Source: an uncultured Ignavibacteriota bacterium | GTDB lineage: Bacteria > Bacteroidota > Ignavibacteria > Palsa-1295 | Assembly (NCBI GenBank): GCA_903900335.1 | Contig: CAIUMP010000030.1 | Coordinates: 72,068-136,067 of the forward strand | DNA length: 64,000 nucleotides | Direction of reading: 5' to 3' | Part shown: positions 28,998 to 37,897 of the stretch, piece after piece | Position numbering within the stretch: position 1 is the first letter of the stretch | Layout: each line of letters starts with the position of its first letter | Position numbers and translations under genes: made by a program | Notes under the pieces: model-generated | Told to the model about the DNA's origin: nothing | The model's database searches: none | The model's input: only the letters and a program-made list of their open reading frames with translations

Positions 28998-29637
28998 GAA
29001 CAATCGATTAACACAACCAACCATCGCAGGTATTTCTGTAAACAGCGACGTGAGTCGGAGCACTTCGGGCCTCCGAAAGATGCTCGTGCTACTGGCATTC
29101 GTGTGTTCCTCCTTGACGATCTCTTCGGTAGGTCAGGCGCAAACAGCGTCTCCCTGCCCATCGCCTTCGAGCTTCACACTCACTGCTCCCTCCATGCCAA
29201 CGATCTATCCCGGGGACTTCACCCAGCTCACTGCTGCCCAAATATCCAACAGGGCGGGACTCAACGACCACTCTCATAACAAATTCTTCTTGTGTACCTT
29301 TAAATGGGACAAGCGGAAATGTTGCGAGATCACCAAAGCCGTCCTCACGGTAAAGATGTACTCCAACCAAAACGGTACTGGACACACTTCTTCCGACGCC
29401 GGTAACGACCGTATCGGGCTCGTCCACAATGGCGTAGGTATCGGCCTCCCAGCGAGCACGTGGGTATACCCTGCGACCTCCTTTCCGATCAATACACCCT
29501 CGACGATATCCTGGAACATCACGGGTCCGGCCCTTACACAGCTAAAGGCCGACGGAAGGCTCAGCTTCGCTGTCGAGGACGACACACGCGTGGAGTCTGC
29601 AACGCTTGTCATCAACGAGTGCTGTGTCACGGAGTAA
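28996..29637 (+). CDS. Secreted protein of an unrecognised beta-rich family (member 1)
   Basis: Up to 213 residues. A hydrophobic segment (KMLVLLAFVCSSLTISSVGQAQ) is the export signal; the start could be ATG 28996, GTG 29050 or ATG 29080, of which 29050 keeps basic residues in front of a usual-length signal. The mature part has HNKFFLCTFKWD, ITKAVLTVKMYS, GNDRIGLVHNGVGIG, ISWNITGPALTQLKADGRLSF and VEDDTRVESATLVI. The same string of elements occurs in the gene at 33136-33672, so the two are paralogs on either side of a large T9SS gene. I do not recognise the family. Alternating hydrophobic residues suggest a beta-sandwich. Two pairs of cysteines (CC) are specific to this copy. Confidence 0.75.
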   Translation: MNNRLTQPTIAGISVNSDVSRSTSGLRKMLVLLAFVCSSLTISSVGQAQTASPCPSPSSFTLTAPSMPTIYPGDFTQLTAAQISNRAGLNDHSHNKFFLCTFKWDKRKCCEITKAVLTVKMYSNQNGTGHTSSDAGNDRIGLVHNGVGIGLPASTWVYPATSFPINTPSTISWNITGPALTQLKADGRLSFAVEDDTRVESATLVINECCVTE

Positions 29638-29679
29638 TTCGCTCGGCTTAGCGAAGCAGATCACGATAACGAATCTCGC

Positions 29680-29715
29680 CCGCTCTGCAAATCGATATTT
29701 CGGGTAGCAGAGCGG
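29680..29715. repeat. Inverted repeat in the leader of the 1085-residue T9SS gene
   Basis: CCGCTCTGC (29680-29688) and GCAGAGCGG (29707-29715) form a nine-pair stem with an 18-base loop. There is no T-run. It lies 66 bases before ATG 29782 and could be a weak terminator of the upstream gene or a leader structure. Confidence 0.4.
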
Positions 29716-29781
29716 AGCAGGGTGCTCGAGCAGAGACTCCTACCGAGATTCAACACAATTCAGAAACCTTTTTTATGTCTT

Positions 29782-32700
29782 ATGTCACTGAATAAAAGAA
29801 CTTCAAGGGACTACTTGTCCACAGACAGCAGGATCCCAACCCTTCTATATTCGCAACTAATTTCATTAGCGGTATTGGCGTTGCTCGTTTTGACGAACAT
29901 TGCTAGCGCTACGTGGAGCACAAATCCAGCAGCCAACACGCTCGTCACAACCGACGCCAACGGACCTGCGCCACGCATCGTCTTGGCGGAGGACATTGAT
30001 GGCGGTGTCATTACCGTCTTCATGGACAACGGCCTTCTAAAGGCACGCCGTTATGACAAACTGGGTAATTCCATGTGGGGGCCGAGCACCGTCCTTTCCT
30101 ACACCAACGTGCTAAGCTTCGCTGCAGTATCCGACGGAATTGGTGGCGTCCAGATTGCTGCAATGCTGCAAACTGCAAACTCACGGCCAGTGTATGCTCA
30201 ACACGTGTCTGCATCAGGAATGACTGCCTGGCCAAGCAACGGAGGCCTGACTGGCACTCAAGTCAGTTCTGGGACAGGAGCGAACTTCAATAGCGGCATT
30301 GTCCTGGATCCCTCTATTGCGTCCGACGGTAGCGGGGGCTCCGTAATCGCCTGGGCAGGTTACAGTGCTCCGTACGCGATCACCACGAAGAAGATCCTCG
30401 CTTGCCACGTGAACGCAAGTGGTGTAGCACTCGGCACCGTGCTTGTTTGTGCCGCAGGAGGCAATCACCATCAGGGAAACTGTCAAATCGTTGCAGCCCC
30501 CATGCCTACAATAGGAAGCTACATTCTTGTGTGGGAAGACAGTCGTAATGGACTTCGAGACATTTATGCGCAAAAATTGAATTCAAGCTTGCTGAATTCG
30601 TGGATCTCGACAGGAGTACCCGTCTGTACTGCTTCCGACGATCAGCGAAATCCACAGGTAGCGTTTCGGTATAACAACTCCTGGGATCCAGGAGCATATG
30701 TTGTATGGGAAGATAATCGGTCTGGTGCTGGGACAGACATCTACGGTCAGTACCTCGATCTGACAACAGGTAACTCCACCTGGGCGCTAAACGGTAACCC
30801 GATTTGTGCCATGCCTGGTGATCAACGAGTCTTCTCTATCGCCATGGCAACCGAGCCGGGCCGCGATCTATTTGTCGCGTGGCAAGACCAGCGATCCGCA
30901 GGATGGCAACGGTACGCACAACGAGTTGACTACCAGGGGAATATGGCTTGGGGCACCGGGGCGCTCGTCTCATCCGCGCAGGGGAACGCAGGCATTCTCG
31001 ATCCGCAGCCCGTCACCATCGTTGCGGCTGATGAAGGGGCCGTGATCACATGGGCCACCTACAACAACAGTTCGAGCACCAGTGCGATGGATCTTTATGC
31101 TCAGCGAATGAATCCTGATGGAACCCGAGCGTGGACGGCAACCGGGATGCCTCTAAGCATAACACCATCGGGCAATCAATTCCTCGGACGATCCGTATTA
31201 TTACCAGACGCTTCTGGTTGTAATCGCATGATCGTCACAATCTGGCTTGATGATCGTGGACACGTCAATAACGGGATAGATGACGCCTATGTGCAAGCAA
31301 TGCGCTGGAATGATGGCACATTGGGCGGTGGAATCGTTTCCGATTATCCTGACGTCTGGATCCAACGGAACACGCTTGACTACGGCGCGGAGCCGCTCGT
31401 CTATGGAACGGATATCCCCTACAACTCCCCGGATGTTTGGAATACCGTGTCTACAGGTACTATCGATCATTCGACGAGTCTAACACACGAGAATCCAAAC
31501 AACGCTCCAGGCCACACGAACCAACTCAGAGTACGTCTTCGCAATCGCGGATGCGGATCCGAAGAAGGTCGGCTTACCGTCTATCTGAGTGATCTAAACG
31601 CAGCCGCGCCATGGACCTTCACCACTTCAGGCAATACTTTCCCGACAGACCCGGGCCAAACGGTGGGAGGATGGACTCGGTATCCCACCGGAGCATCACC
31701 GATCGGAATTCTCATTATTCCACCGATCGCTCCAGGCACCGAATATATTCAGAACATCCCGTGGACACCACCTGCGGCGGGACACTATTGCTTTTATGTA
31801 CGCTACGAATCTCCAAATGACCCCATCCACTCTGAGGGCCCATGGCAGATCGGCAACGTGGCGGCCAACAATAATATCGCGCATCGAAACGTAGATATCA
31901 TTACTCAACTTTCACCCCACAGCGTCTTCTGGTGCCACAATTTGGATAGCCTGGTACGGAGTATTGATGTGCACTTTACGCTAGACAGATCACCCCAGAG
32001 TGCGTCAACATTGAGTTTACTCGGCATCAAGCTCAAACTTCCGCAGCCGCTGTTTGTGGGATGGGTTAAGGCGGGAAGCAAAGGAACAGGCATTCGCGTG
32101 AGCTCTGATTCAAGCATCCTACTTGTCGGAGACACTTCAGCTAGCTTGGCGGAAATTCCCTTTGGGAAGAGTGAAGCATGGCAAATCAATGCCCAATTCG
32201 ATTCACTCACGCAGATCGGCAACGAGGACTTGAAGGTCCGAGTAACGCAATATACCAACCGTGGTGATAGCACGCTTGCCAGACCTGACGGCGGCCTAAC
32301 ATGGGAAGTACACTCAGCTGTAGTTCCAATGGTAGCTCACGGTGGCGACACTATTGCGAACGAGCGCCCGACGAACCGTCCGATGCATGTGCAAACGTAT
32401 GCCATCTATGTCTCGAACGGTAATCCTGGACGCGCCGCGATCGACCGCGTCATCGTGGGAGTACAGGGTAAGGCAACGATTCTCGCCGTTGGGCCTCTGC
32501 GCGATAGCCAGCACACGACGATCAGTCTCGCCAGAGACCGCACAGGCCGCGCCTTCATCTATCAGTGCGATCCTGACGATCAGGTACGACTCTACGCTGG
32601 CGAAGCATTTCGTCCAATCTACCTTACGGTAGCGACGGAGGACACGGGCCTGGCAACGATCAACTTCCAGACGATCGATCCGCAAGGTGACACCATCACA

Positions 32701-33039
32701 GATGGGCAAGTCGTAATGACAGATCGACTGGCCTCTGGCTCCTTGGATGTGCACGAACACGATGTGTTCTTTTCACAGTCGCTGCTCAGCAGTTATCCGA
32801 ATCCGGCCACGTCGCTCACGAGCGTCCAGTTCGCTTTCCCAGGGCTTATCCGTGGGGCGGATCTCGCGATCATCGATGCAACTGGCAGAGAGGTTCGTAC
32901 GCTTTTCGCAGGCGAATCCTTTGAGGCTGGTCAACACCAAGTAAGCTTTGATGCTTCAACGCTTCCCTCTGGTGCTTATTTCCTCCGTCTGCGTGCCGAC
33001 GGTCTCCAGTACATGTCGAGTATGCGCGTCATTCGCTGA
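29782..33039 (+). CDS. Large T9SS-secreted propeller and CARDB-like protein
   Basis: The ATG at 29782 gives a long n-region followed by a hydrophobic signal (LISLAVLALLVLTNIASA); 1085 residues. Residues about 60-480 repeat a VWEDNRxGxxDIYGQ/YAQ pattern (VWEDSRNGLRDIYAQ, VWEDNRSGAGTDIYGQ, AWQDQRSAGWQRYAQ), which looks like a beta-propeller. Residues about 520-690 resemble a CARDB-type Ig domain (LRVRLRNRGCGSEEGRLTVYLSD...PAAGHYCFYVRY). The end (SYPNPATSLTSVQF...GREVRTLF) is a T9SS sorting domain. It is flanked by two copies of the small unrecognised family. I infer a surface or extracellular binding protein; no catalytic motif seen. Confidence 0.83.
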   Translation: MSLNKRTSRDYLSTDSRIPTLLYSQLISLAVLALLVLTNIASATWSTNPAANTLVTTDANGPAPRIVLAEDIDGGVITVFMDNGLLKARRYDKLGNSMWGPSTVLSYTNVLSFAAVSDGIGGVQIAAMLQTANSRPVYAQHVSASGMTAWPSNGGLTGTQVSSGTGANFNSGIVLDPSIASDGSGGSVIAWAGYSAPYAITTKKILACHVNASGVALGTVLVCAAGGNHHQGNCQIVAAPMPTIGSYILVWEDSRNGLRDIYAQKLNSSLLNSWISTGVPVCTASDDQRNPQVAFRYNNSWDPGAYVVWEDNRSGAGTDIYGQYLDLTTGNSTWALNGNPICAMPGDQRVFSIAMATEPGRDLFVAWQDQRSAGWQRYAQRVDYQGNMAWGTGALVSSAQGNAGILDPQPVTIVAADEGAVITWATYNNSSSTSAMDLYAQRMNPDGTRAWTATGMPLSITPSGNQFLGRSVLLPDASGCNRMIVTIWLDDRGHVNNGIDDAYVQAMRWNDGTLGGGIVSDYPDVWIQRNTLDYGAEPLVYGTDIPYNSPDVWNTVSTGTIDHSTSLTHENPNNAPGHTNQLRVRLRNRGCGSEEGRLTVYLSDLNAAAPWTFTTSGNTFPTDPGQTVGGWTRYPTGASPIGILIIPPIAPGTEYIQNIPWTPPAAGHYCFYVRYESPNDPIHSEGPWQIGNVAANNNIAHRNVDIITQLSPHSVFWCHNLDSLVRSIDVHFTLDRSPQSASTLSLLGIKLKLPQPLFVGWVKAGSKGTGIRVSSDSSILLVGDTSASLAEIPFGKSEAWQINAQFDSLTQIGNEDLKVRVTQYTNRGDSTLARPDGGLTWEVHSAVVPMVAHGGDTIANERPTNRPMHVQTYAIYVSNGNPGRAAIDRVIVGVQGKATILAVGPLRDSQHTTISLARDRTGRAFIYQCDPDDQVRLYAGEAFRPIYLTVATEDTGLATINFQTIDPQGDTITDGQVVMTDRLASGSLDVHEHDVFFSQSLLSSYPNPATSLTSVQFAFPGLIRGADLAIIDATGREVRTLFAGESFEAGQHQVSFDASTLPSGAYFLRLRADGLQYMSSMRVIR

Positions 33040-33060
33040 TCGACCCAACGCCAAACCGGG

Positions 33061-33086
33061 AGCGCCACTGCTATGGCAGTGGCGCT
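33061..33086. terminator. Strong stem-loop after the 1085-residue T9SS gene
   Basis: An 11-pair perfect stem, AGCGCCACTGC (33061-33071) and GCAGTGGCGCT (33076-33086), has a four-base loop and is followed by TGGTTGG rather than a T-run. It lies 22 bases after the stop codon and 50 bases before the next start. Probably an imperfect terminator or an RNA-stabilising hairpin. Confidence 0.5.
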
Positions 33087-33135
33087 TGGTTGGCAAGCGC
33101 AATGAAAGCTACAACATCTCTCATAGGACACGACC

Positions 33136-33672
33136 ATGACAGCAGAACTTCTTGAGGCAGAAGCCTTAATAACGATAGATCCATTGGCCTCGAAAATACG
33201 GAAGCCATTTCACCTGCTACTCCTTGCTGGGCCGCAGGATGTACTCCACAACATTTGCCCAACGGACTTTGGCGCGATCGCATTGCTTGCTCCGCGTGCG
33301 GGACTCGGGGAGACATCACATAGCAAGTTCTTCCTATGTACGTTCAGATGGGACTTCATAGATGAGGAGTACGCTATCAACAGGGCACTCCTGACTGTGA
33401 AGATGAAGGCGAATCTTGCTGGTGCTTCTATGAATGATCCCGCTGCTGGCGATGACACGATCGCTATTGTTCGCGGAGGAGTGCCCATGGCAGGGTACAA
33501 TGATCATGTTTATTCGAACTGGCCATTCGCCGCAGGGCAACCCGCGATAAGATCGTGGAGCCTGACGGGAAGGGCACTCGCGAACCTCAACGCCGACCGC
33601 CGCTTAAGCTTCATGGTTCAGGACGACACCATGGTCCATGCAGCGACACTCGAACTATGGGGTGAAGCATGA
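33136..33672 (+). CDS. Protein of the same unrecognised beta-rich family (member 2), no signal peptide
   Basis: A 178-residue protein starting at ATG 33136. It shares with the gene at 28996 the elements SHSKFFLCTFRWD, INRALLTVKMKAN, GDDTIAIVRGGVP, RSWSLTGRALANLNADRRLSF and VQDDTMVHAATLEL, in the same order and spacing, so homology is clear. Unlike member 1 it has no signal peptide: the N-terminus (MTAELLEAEALITIDPL) is acidic. Either this copy is cytoplasmic or its original 5' end was lost or replaced. The last bases overlap an upstream ATG of the next frame by four bases. Function unknown. Confidence 0.7.
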   Translation: MTAELLEAEALITIDPLASKIRKPFHLLLLAGPQDVLHNICPTDFGAIALLAPRAGLGETSHSKFFLCTFRWDFIDEEYAINRALLTVKMKANLAGASMNDPAAGDDTIAIVRGGVPMAGYNDHVYSNWPFAAGQPAIRSWSLTGRALANLNADRRLSFMVQDDTMVHAATLELWGEA

Positions 33673-33749
33673 AAACAGGCTCAAACCGTGAAGCACGCCG
33701 GGCGCCGGCGCCACCGCCCCGCTTCCAAAAACCGAACTCACTTTTATCG

Positions 33750-33757
33750 TATCTTTG
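33750..33757 (+). promoter_or_regulatory. Bacteroidota-type -7 promoter box
   Basis: TATCTTTG fits the TAnnTTTG consensus of the Bacteroidota primary sigma factor and lies 22 bases before ATG 33780. No clear -33 TTTG was seen. Its position supports starting the lipoprotein at 33780 and not at the upstream ATG at 33669. Confidence 0.5.
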
Positions 33758-33779
33758 TCATCATACTTTCGCTACGTCT

Positions 33780-35516
33780 ATGAATTCACAATCACGTCTT
33801 CTTTCTGTCCTTACTAGTCTCCTGTTGGCATCAAGTCTTTTCGTGCTGATGGGGTGTCCCAATCCTTCAAAGCCTCCGGGCCCAATTCTGGATCTCCGCT
33901 TCGATGGGAATCTCAAGGATAGCTCGGTGAATCATCATGATGCAACGGCGCATGGGCCAATTCATTATGGGATGGACCGATTTGGTCATCCGGGTAAAGC
34001 GCTGGTGCTTGATGGAGATTCTTATCTCACGGTACCCAACACACCGGATCTTAACTTTTCGGATACGGCATCCTTTACTATCAGCGTATGGGTTAGAACC
34101 AAGGATACATCCGATGTCGCCGTTCTTCAAAAAGGTCCTGTCAATTCCGCATTGCCTGGTTATAAACTTGGAATGAAGAATGGAAGGGTGTACGCTTCAC
34201 TCACAGCACGTGATAGCAATGTCAATCTTCGTGGATTGACTTCGATTGCGGATGACCATTGGCATTTACTGACGCTCGCATGTGCCCCGCATCACGTTGA
34301 TCTTTACGTCGATACAAACCATGTGGCGCAACGATCTGGAGTTACGCTCAAGACCGATTCGCTAAATAGCTCCGGTATCATTATTCGCAAGCTCGGGGGC
34401 AGCAAACCGCAACCACGAATGTTGATTGATCGAGCCATGATCGTCATCGGTTGGCTGCCGCCAATCATGAATGTACCAATTTTTGCTACCGAGCATCCAC
34501 CGGGAGACTTTGGATCAACGGGTGACACTATTGTACTGGGGGTTGCCTGGGCAAACGTAGACACCGGCGTGTGCTGCGGAACCTGGGGATACCTCTCGTG
34601 GACAACGGACGGTGGAGGTTCATGGCAACGTGTTACAACCGGTGTGGAAGATTGCCTGCGCAGAGTAAGTCTCTTTCAAAGTAAGCCAGGCCAGCCAATA
34701 TATGCCGCTGTAGTCGGTGACAATGGTCAGCTGTGGGTTAGTACGATTGGGAATCTAGGGAGCTGGCAGCAACGATCCATCCCTATAGTGCCCCTAGGTG
34801 GCATTGCGAGCATCAATATTCACGACGTTAAATACGTTGGTGGGAGTCAGTTACTTGTTGCAGGTGCAGTGCCCATTACTGCAACAACTTGGCAGGGGTT
34901 CGTTTGCTACTCAAGCAACAATGGGGCAGACTGGTCTGTGGTGGCCTCTCCGACGAATCAATGGTTCTGGGATAATCCTGTCTATTGTCTCGCCTTGAAC
35001 GCTCTAACTCCGCAGCTATACGCAGGTGCATACGGAGGGCTATTCAAAATTTCATCGGGGACTCCCACGCCCACACCACCGAGCACCGGAACATCCTACC
35101 TGATCGCACCCTGGACTGCAACGAATGTGGGGCCAGATGTCACAACTAATCCTGCAACCGCGCAAATTTCCTCAACGGAGTCCATTGCTGCATTCGATTT
35201 CGATGGCGGTACTGCGGTCGCGGTTTCTGACCTGGGAAATGAATATGAGATTTCGACCTCGACGTTCACGAAGATCACGCCTTCTTCCATTCCAGCGAAT
35301 ACCTCACTCTATGGTGTGCAGCTGCTTTCGGGTGTCAGCGCGATAGTGGGTGCCAATGATATTAAACTATCTGGAGGACAGACCATCAACGTTTCAACTG
35401 CTCCTCCGCCAACACCAACGTGGATCTACATCGCAAAGCGCGGCACGAGTAAGATGACGCTGTTGAGTTCAACCGCTACCCAGGCGTGGGGGAACATCTA
35501 TAGCAGCACGCCTTAA
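33780..35516 (+). CDS. LamG-type lectin and Ycf48-like propeller lipoprotein
   Basis: The ATG at 33780 gives a lipoprotein signal (LLSVLTSLLLASSLFVLMGC; lipobox VLMG-C) and 578 residues. Residues about 37-220 are a concanavalin-type LamG domain (ILDLRFDGNLKDSS, GKALVLDGDSYLTVPNTPDLNF, FTISVWVRTKD, DDHWHLLTLACAPHHVDLYVD). The rest has Asp-box or Ycf48-like repeats (STDGGGSWQRV-type, SSNNGADWSVV). There is no T9SS sorting tail, so it is retained by its lipid anchor. LamG modules bind glycans or proteins, so a surface-binding role is reasonable. The promoter box at 33750 suggests it can be transcribed on its own. Confidence 0.8.
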   Translation: MNSQSRLLSVLTSLLLASSLFVLMGCPNPSKPPGPILDLRFDGNLKDSSVNHHDATAHGPIHYGMDRFGHPGKALVLDGDSYLTVPNTPDLNFSDTASFTISVWVRTKDTSDVAVLQKGPVNSALPGYKLGMKNGRVYASLTARDSNVNLRGLTSIADDHWHLLTLACAPHHVDLYVDTNHVAQRSGVTLKTDSLNSSGIIIRKLGGSKPQPRMLIDRAMIVIGWLPPIMNVPIFATEHPPGDFGSTGDTIVLGVAWANVDTGVCCGTWGYLSWTTDGGGSWQRVTTGVEDCLRRVSLFQSKPGQPIYAAVVGDNGQLWVSTIGNLGSWQQRSIPIVPLGGIASINIHDVKYVGGSQLLVAGAVPITATTWQGFVCYSSNNGADWSVVASPTNQWFWDNPVYCLALNALTPQLYAGAYGGLFKISSGTPTPTPPSTGTSYLIAPWTATNVGPDVTTNPATAQISSTESIAAFDFDGGTAVAVSDLGNEYEISTSTFTKITPSSIPANTSLYGVQLLSGVSAIVGANDIKLSGGQTINVSTAPPPTPTWIYIAKRGTSKMTLLSSTATQAWGNIYSSTP

Positions 35517-35532
35517 TCCCTTAGATCATCCG

Positions 35533-37098
35533 ATGGCCGATTACGAATCGCTTCTTACGGAGATTGAGAAGGATCTCAGCTTCGAACAATTCGAACTCAC
35601 GTTACCTCTACTACTCGAGGTAACGGAGAACGACGCAGCCGCACTCACGCATGTTTATTGCGTCGGCGTGCGCTGCTATTTCGTGGCTCGACAGCCGACA
35701 CGCTCGCAGGAGTATCTGGAAATGGCACATGAGACCGCCCAAAATGGCGGACCGGTTGCCGTTGCTCGGGTCGCACTGACGGAGGCCTCGATCCTCAACA
35801 GCGTGGATCAATTTCAGGAGTCCGAGGAGCAACTTGCTTATGTACTCCCTGTCCTGGAGGAGCTTCCTCTGAACCTTAGGTCACTAGCCTTAGCACTTCA
35901 TGGAAGGAATGAGGCAATGTCTGGCGCGTACGCAGAAGCTATTACGCACTCCCAGAGTGCAATCGCAATTGGCCCGCCCACGTCTTCTTCTGCTGCCTTT
36001 GCGAATATGACAATTGCTTTGGTCTTCCAGGTGATGGATCGTTTCGAGGAGTCGGAGCAATTCGCATTGGAGCAGATTCGGATATATAAGGAGCGTGGTT
36101 CGAAGCAAAATATTGCCTCATCATATTCCATGCTCGCGGCAGCCGCGTCAGCACAAAAATTGTGGGACAAGGCAATGGAGTATCAAAAGCAGGCACAGGA
36201 GGCCGCCAATGATATTCCGACTCAATCATCAAATAGAGCTCTGTTTTCGGTTTGGAAGGCCTACTCGGAGTTGGAGCTTGGTGATAATGTTTCCGCATTA
36301 GAGCATGCGAAGGAGGCGTTGATCCTGTCTGAGGCATCAAAGGATCGATCTCGCACACTGAATGCAAAACTTCTGTTCGGCTTTGCGCTGCTTCGAAATG
36401 ATCGCCCGGAGGAGGCATTGGAAGTTCTGCTGAAGTTACTCGGAGATGCTGGTGCACTGGGGGATAACGCACTTATGATCCTATATAAACATCTCGCTGA
36501 TACCTACATTGCGCTCAACCGCCGCGAGGATGGTTTTGAGGTTTGCTATAAACTGTGGCAGCTCCAAAGTGACTTTAATGAGCGCACCCGCGAAGCATTG
36601 CTACGTTATCACAAGGCACTCGAAAAGAAGATCCACTTCCAGGAAATGGCGCACATGAAGACGAAGTCCGATAGCCTGGAGCGTGAACTCTCGCTTCAGA
36701 CGATGAGCATGGCGGCGCAGATGGATTTGCTTGCTCGCTTTCGTGATGATCTGCGCGTGGTGGTCAGGAATGTGAATGACCCCGGTACCGCTCTGAAGCA
36801 AGTGAAGGAAAAGTTAAAGGCACTTCCGTGCGAACAGATCGACTGGGCTCAATTCGAAGCACAATTCACTTCCGTGCATCCGGAGTTCCGAAAATTACTC
36901 ATTCAGAAATATCCTGAACTTACTCCGCAAGAGGTGCGGGTCTGTCAGTTATTGCGCGTGGGAATGAAGTCGTTCGAAGTGGCCAAGCTAATTTGTATCT
37001 CCGAGCGAGGTGTGGAGAGTCATCGTGCTAATATTCGCAAGAAACTTGCGCTCAAGACGGAGCAGTCCTTGACTTCATTCCTTGAAGCGGTGAACTAG
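35533..37098 (+). CDS. TPR-containing LuxR-type transcriptional regulator
   Basis: A soluble 521-residue protein. Residues about 40-380 are a run of degenerate tetratricopeptide repeats (RSQEYLEMAHETAQNGG, AYAEAITHSQSAIAIG, KAMEYQKQAQEAAND, VSALEHAKEALILSEAS). Residues about 370-420 look like coiled coil (LEKKIHFQEMAHMKTKSDSL). The C-terminus, about 455-521, is a GerE/LuxR helix-turn-helix (LTPQEVRVCQLLRVGMKSFEVAKL...GVESHRANIRKKL). This layout is common for cytoplasmic regulators in Bacteroidota and Chlorobi lineages, where TPRs sense a ligand or partner. It lies 16 bases after the LamG lipoprotein gene and 800 bases before nosZ; which of them it regulates, if any, is open. Confidence 0.85.
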   Translation: MADYESLLTEIEKDLSFEQFELTLPLLLEVTENDAAALTHVYCVGVRCYFVARQPTRSQEYLEMAHETAQNGGPVAVARVALTEASILNSVDQFQESEEQLAYVLPVLEELPLNLRSLALALHGRNEAMSGAYAEAITHSQSAIAIGPPTSSSAAFANMTIALVFQVMDRFEESEQFALEQIRIYKERGSKQNIASSYSMLAAAASAQKLWDKAMEYQKQAQEAANDIPTQSSNRALFSVWKAYSELELGDNVSALEHAKEALILSEASKDRSRTLNAKLLFGFALLRNDRPEEALEVLLKLLGDAGALGDNALMILYKHLADTYIALNRREDGFEVCYKLWQLQSDFNERTREALLRYHKALEKKIHFQEMAHMKTKSDSLERELSLQTMSMAAQMDLLARFRDDLRVVVRNVNDPGTALKQVKEKLKALPCEQIDWAQFEAQFTSVHPEFRKLLIQKYPELTPQEVRVCQLLRVGMKSFEVAKLICISERGVESHRANIRKKLALKTEQSLTSFLEAVN

Positions 37099-37897
37099 CG
37101 ACTCTGGCTCCACCAAAAAATCAGAGCCATAGGTGCCACCGAGGTGTGGCGAACGCTGACCCGTCGGTAAATGCCACAGCAAATTCTGCACTGCCATCCG
37201 TTCGGCAGAAACGCCCATTCGGCGAATACGCCCAATAGTGAGGAGTCAGGTAGCTAGTACATATTCCATGCGCCAAAGAGCATGCCGCATACGCGAATGA
37301 CAAGGTATTCGAACTCGGCGCCCTAGAGCATAGGTCGCCAATGTATCTTCGTCAGTGCGATAGCGCAACTTTCTTCCTGTTAACTAGACCCGTGATAGTC
37401 TGGTACCCATGGGCATAGTTTGGCTAAGTTATTGGCACTATGAGAAGTTCGCAACAAGCGGATCTTCGAAGCGATGCGTCGGCAAGGACTACGGTGCGAT
37501 AGCTGGCGAGGCGATTTGGTCGGGTGTCGGTTACGTATCGGGGATTCCAACAACGCTCCGGGACCTGCGGCATTACTGCCCCTACCGCTCCCCACCCGCA
37601 GAATTTGCTTCCTCAACCTAGAAGTCACGATTTTCCTCTCCTAAGTAACCAAAGGCCCCCAATGTTGCATCTTTGGCGGAGCTTCCATCTCTCCGGGGAA
37701 GTGGCTCCCAGCGCCTGGCGTAAAGTAATCGTATACCCCGTAAACTTCTTTTGCACCCCAAAACCGGACTTTTTTCTCCGATTTTTGAAATCGGACTTGA
37801 TTCGCCTTATTTCAAAAATGGCATATTGATTCCATGCTCGAATCCATGAAAATTGAATCACGCAATAAGGCGTATCATCCGCATCCAAGTTCATACT
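37099..37897. other. Long intergenic region upstream of nosZ
   Basis: About 800 bases. Short open frames here have no signal peptide or family resemblance and are rejected. A weak inverted repeat (TGGCTC...GAGCCA, about 37109-37133) follows the regulator gene. The only distinctive structure is the set of palindromes at 37778-37820 described separately, which lies 80-120 bases before the nosZ start. Confidence 0.45.
37778..37820. promoter_or_regulatory. Palindromic candidate operator upstream of nosZ
   Basis: TCCGATTT-TTG-AAATCGGA (37778-37796) is a perfect eight-base inverted repeat around a three-base centre. The inner ATTTTTGAAAT (37782-37792) recurs as its exact reverse complement ATTTCAAAAAT (37810-37820), 17 bases further on. 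A near-copy of the right flank (CCGGACTTTT) also precedes it. Dyads of this size fit a dimeric regulator; nos promoters are often controlled by CRP/FNR-family proteins, but the half-site here is not the classical TTGAT...ATCAA. Confidence 0.5.
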
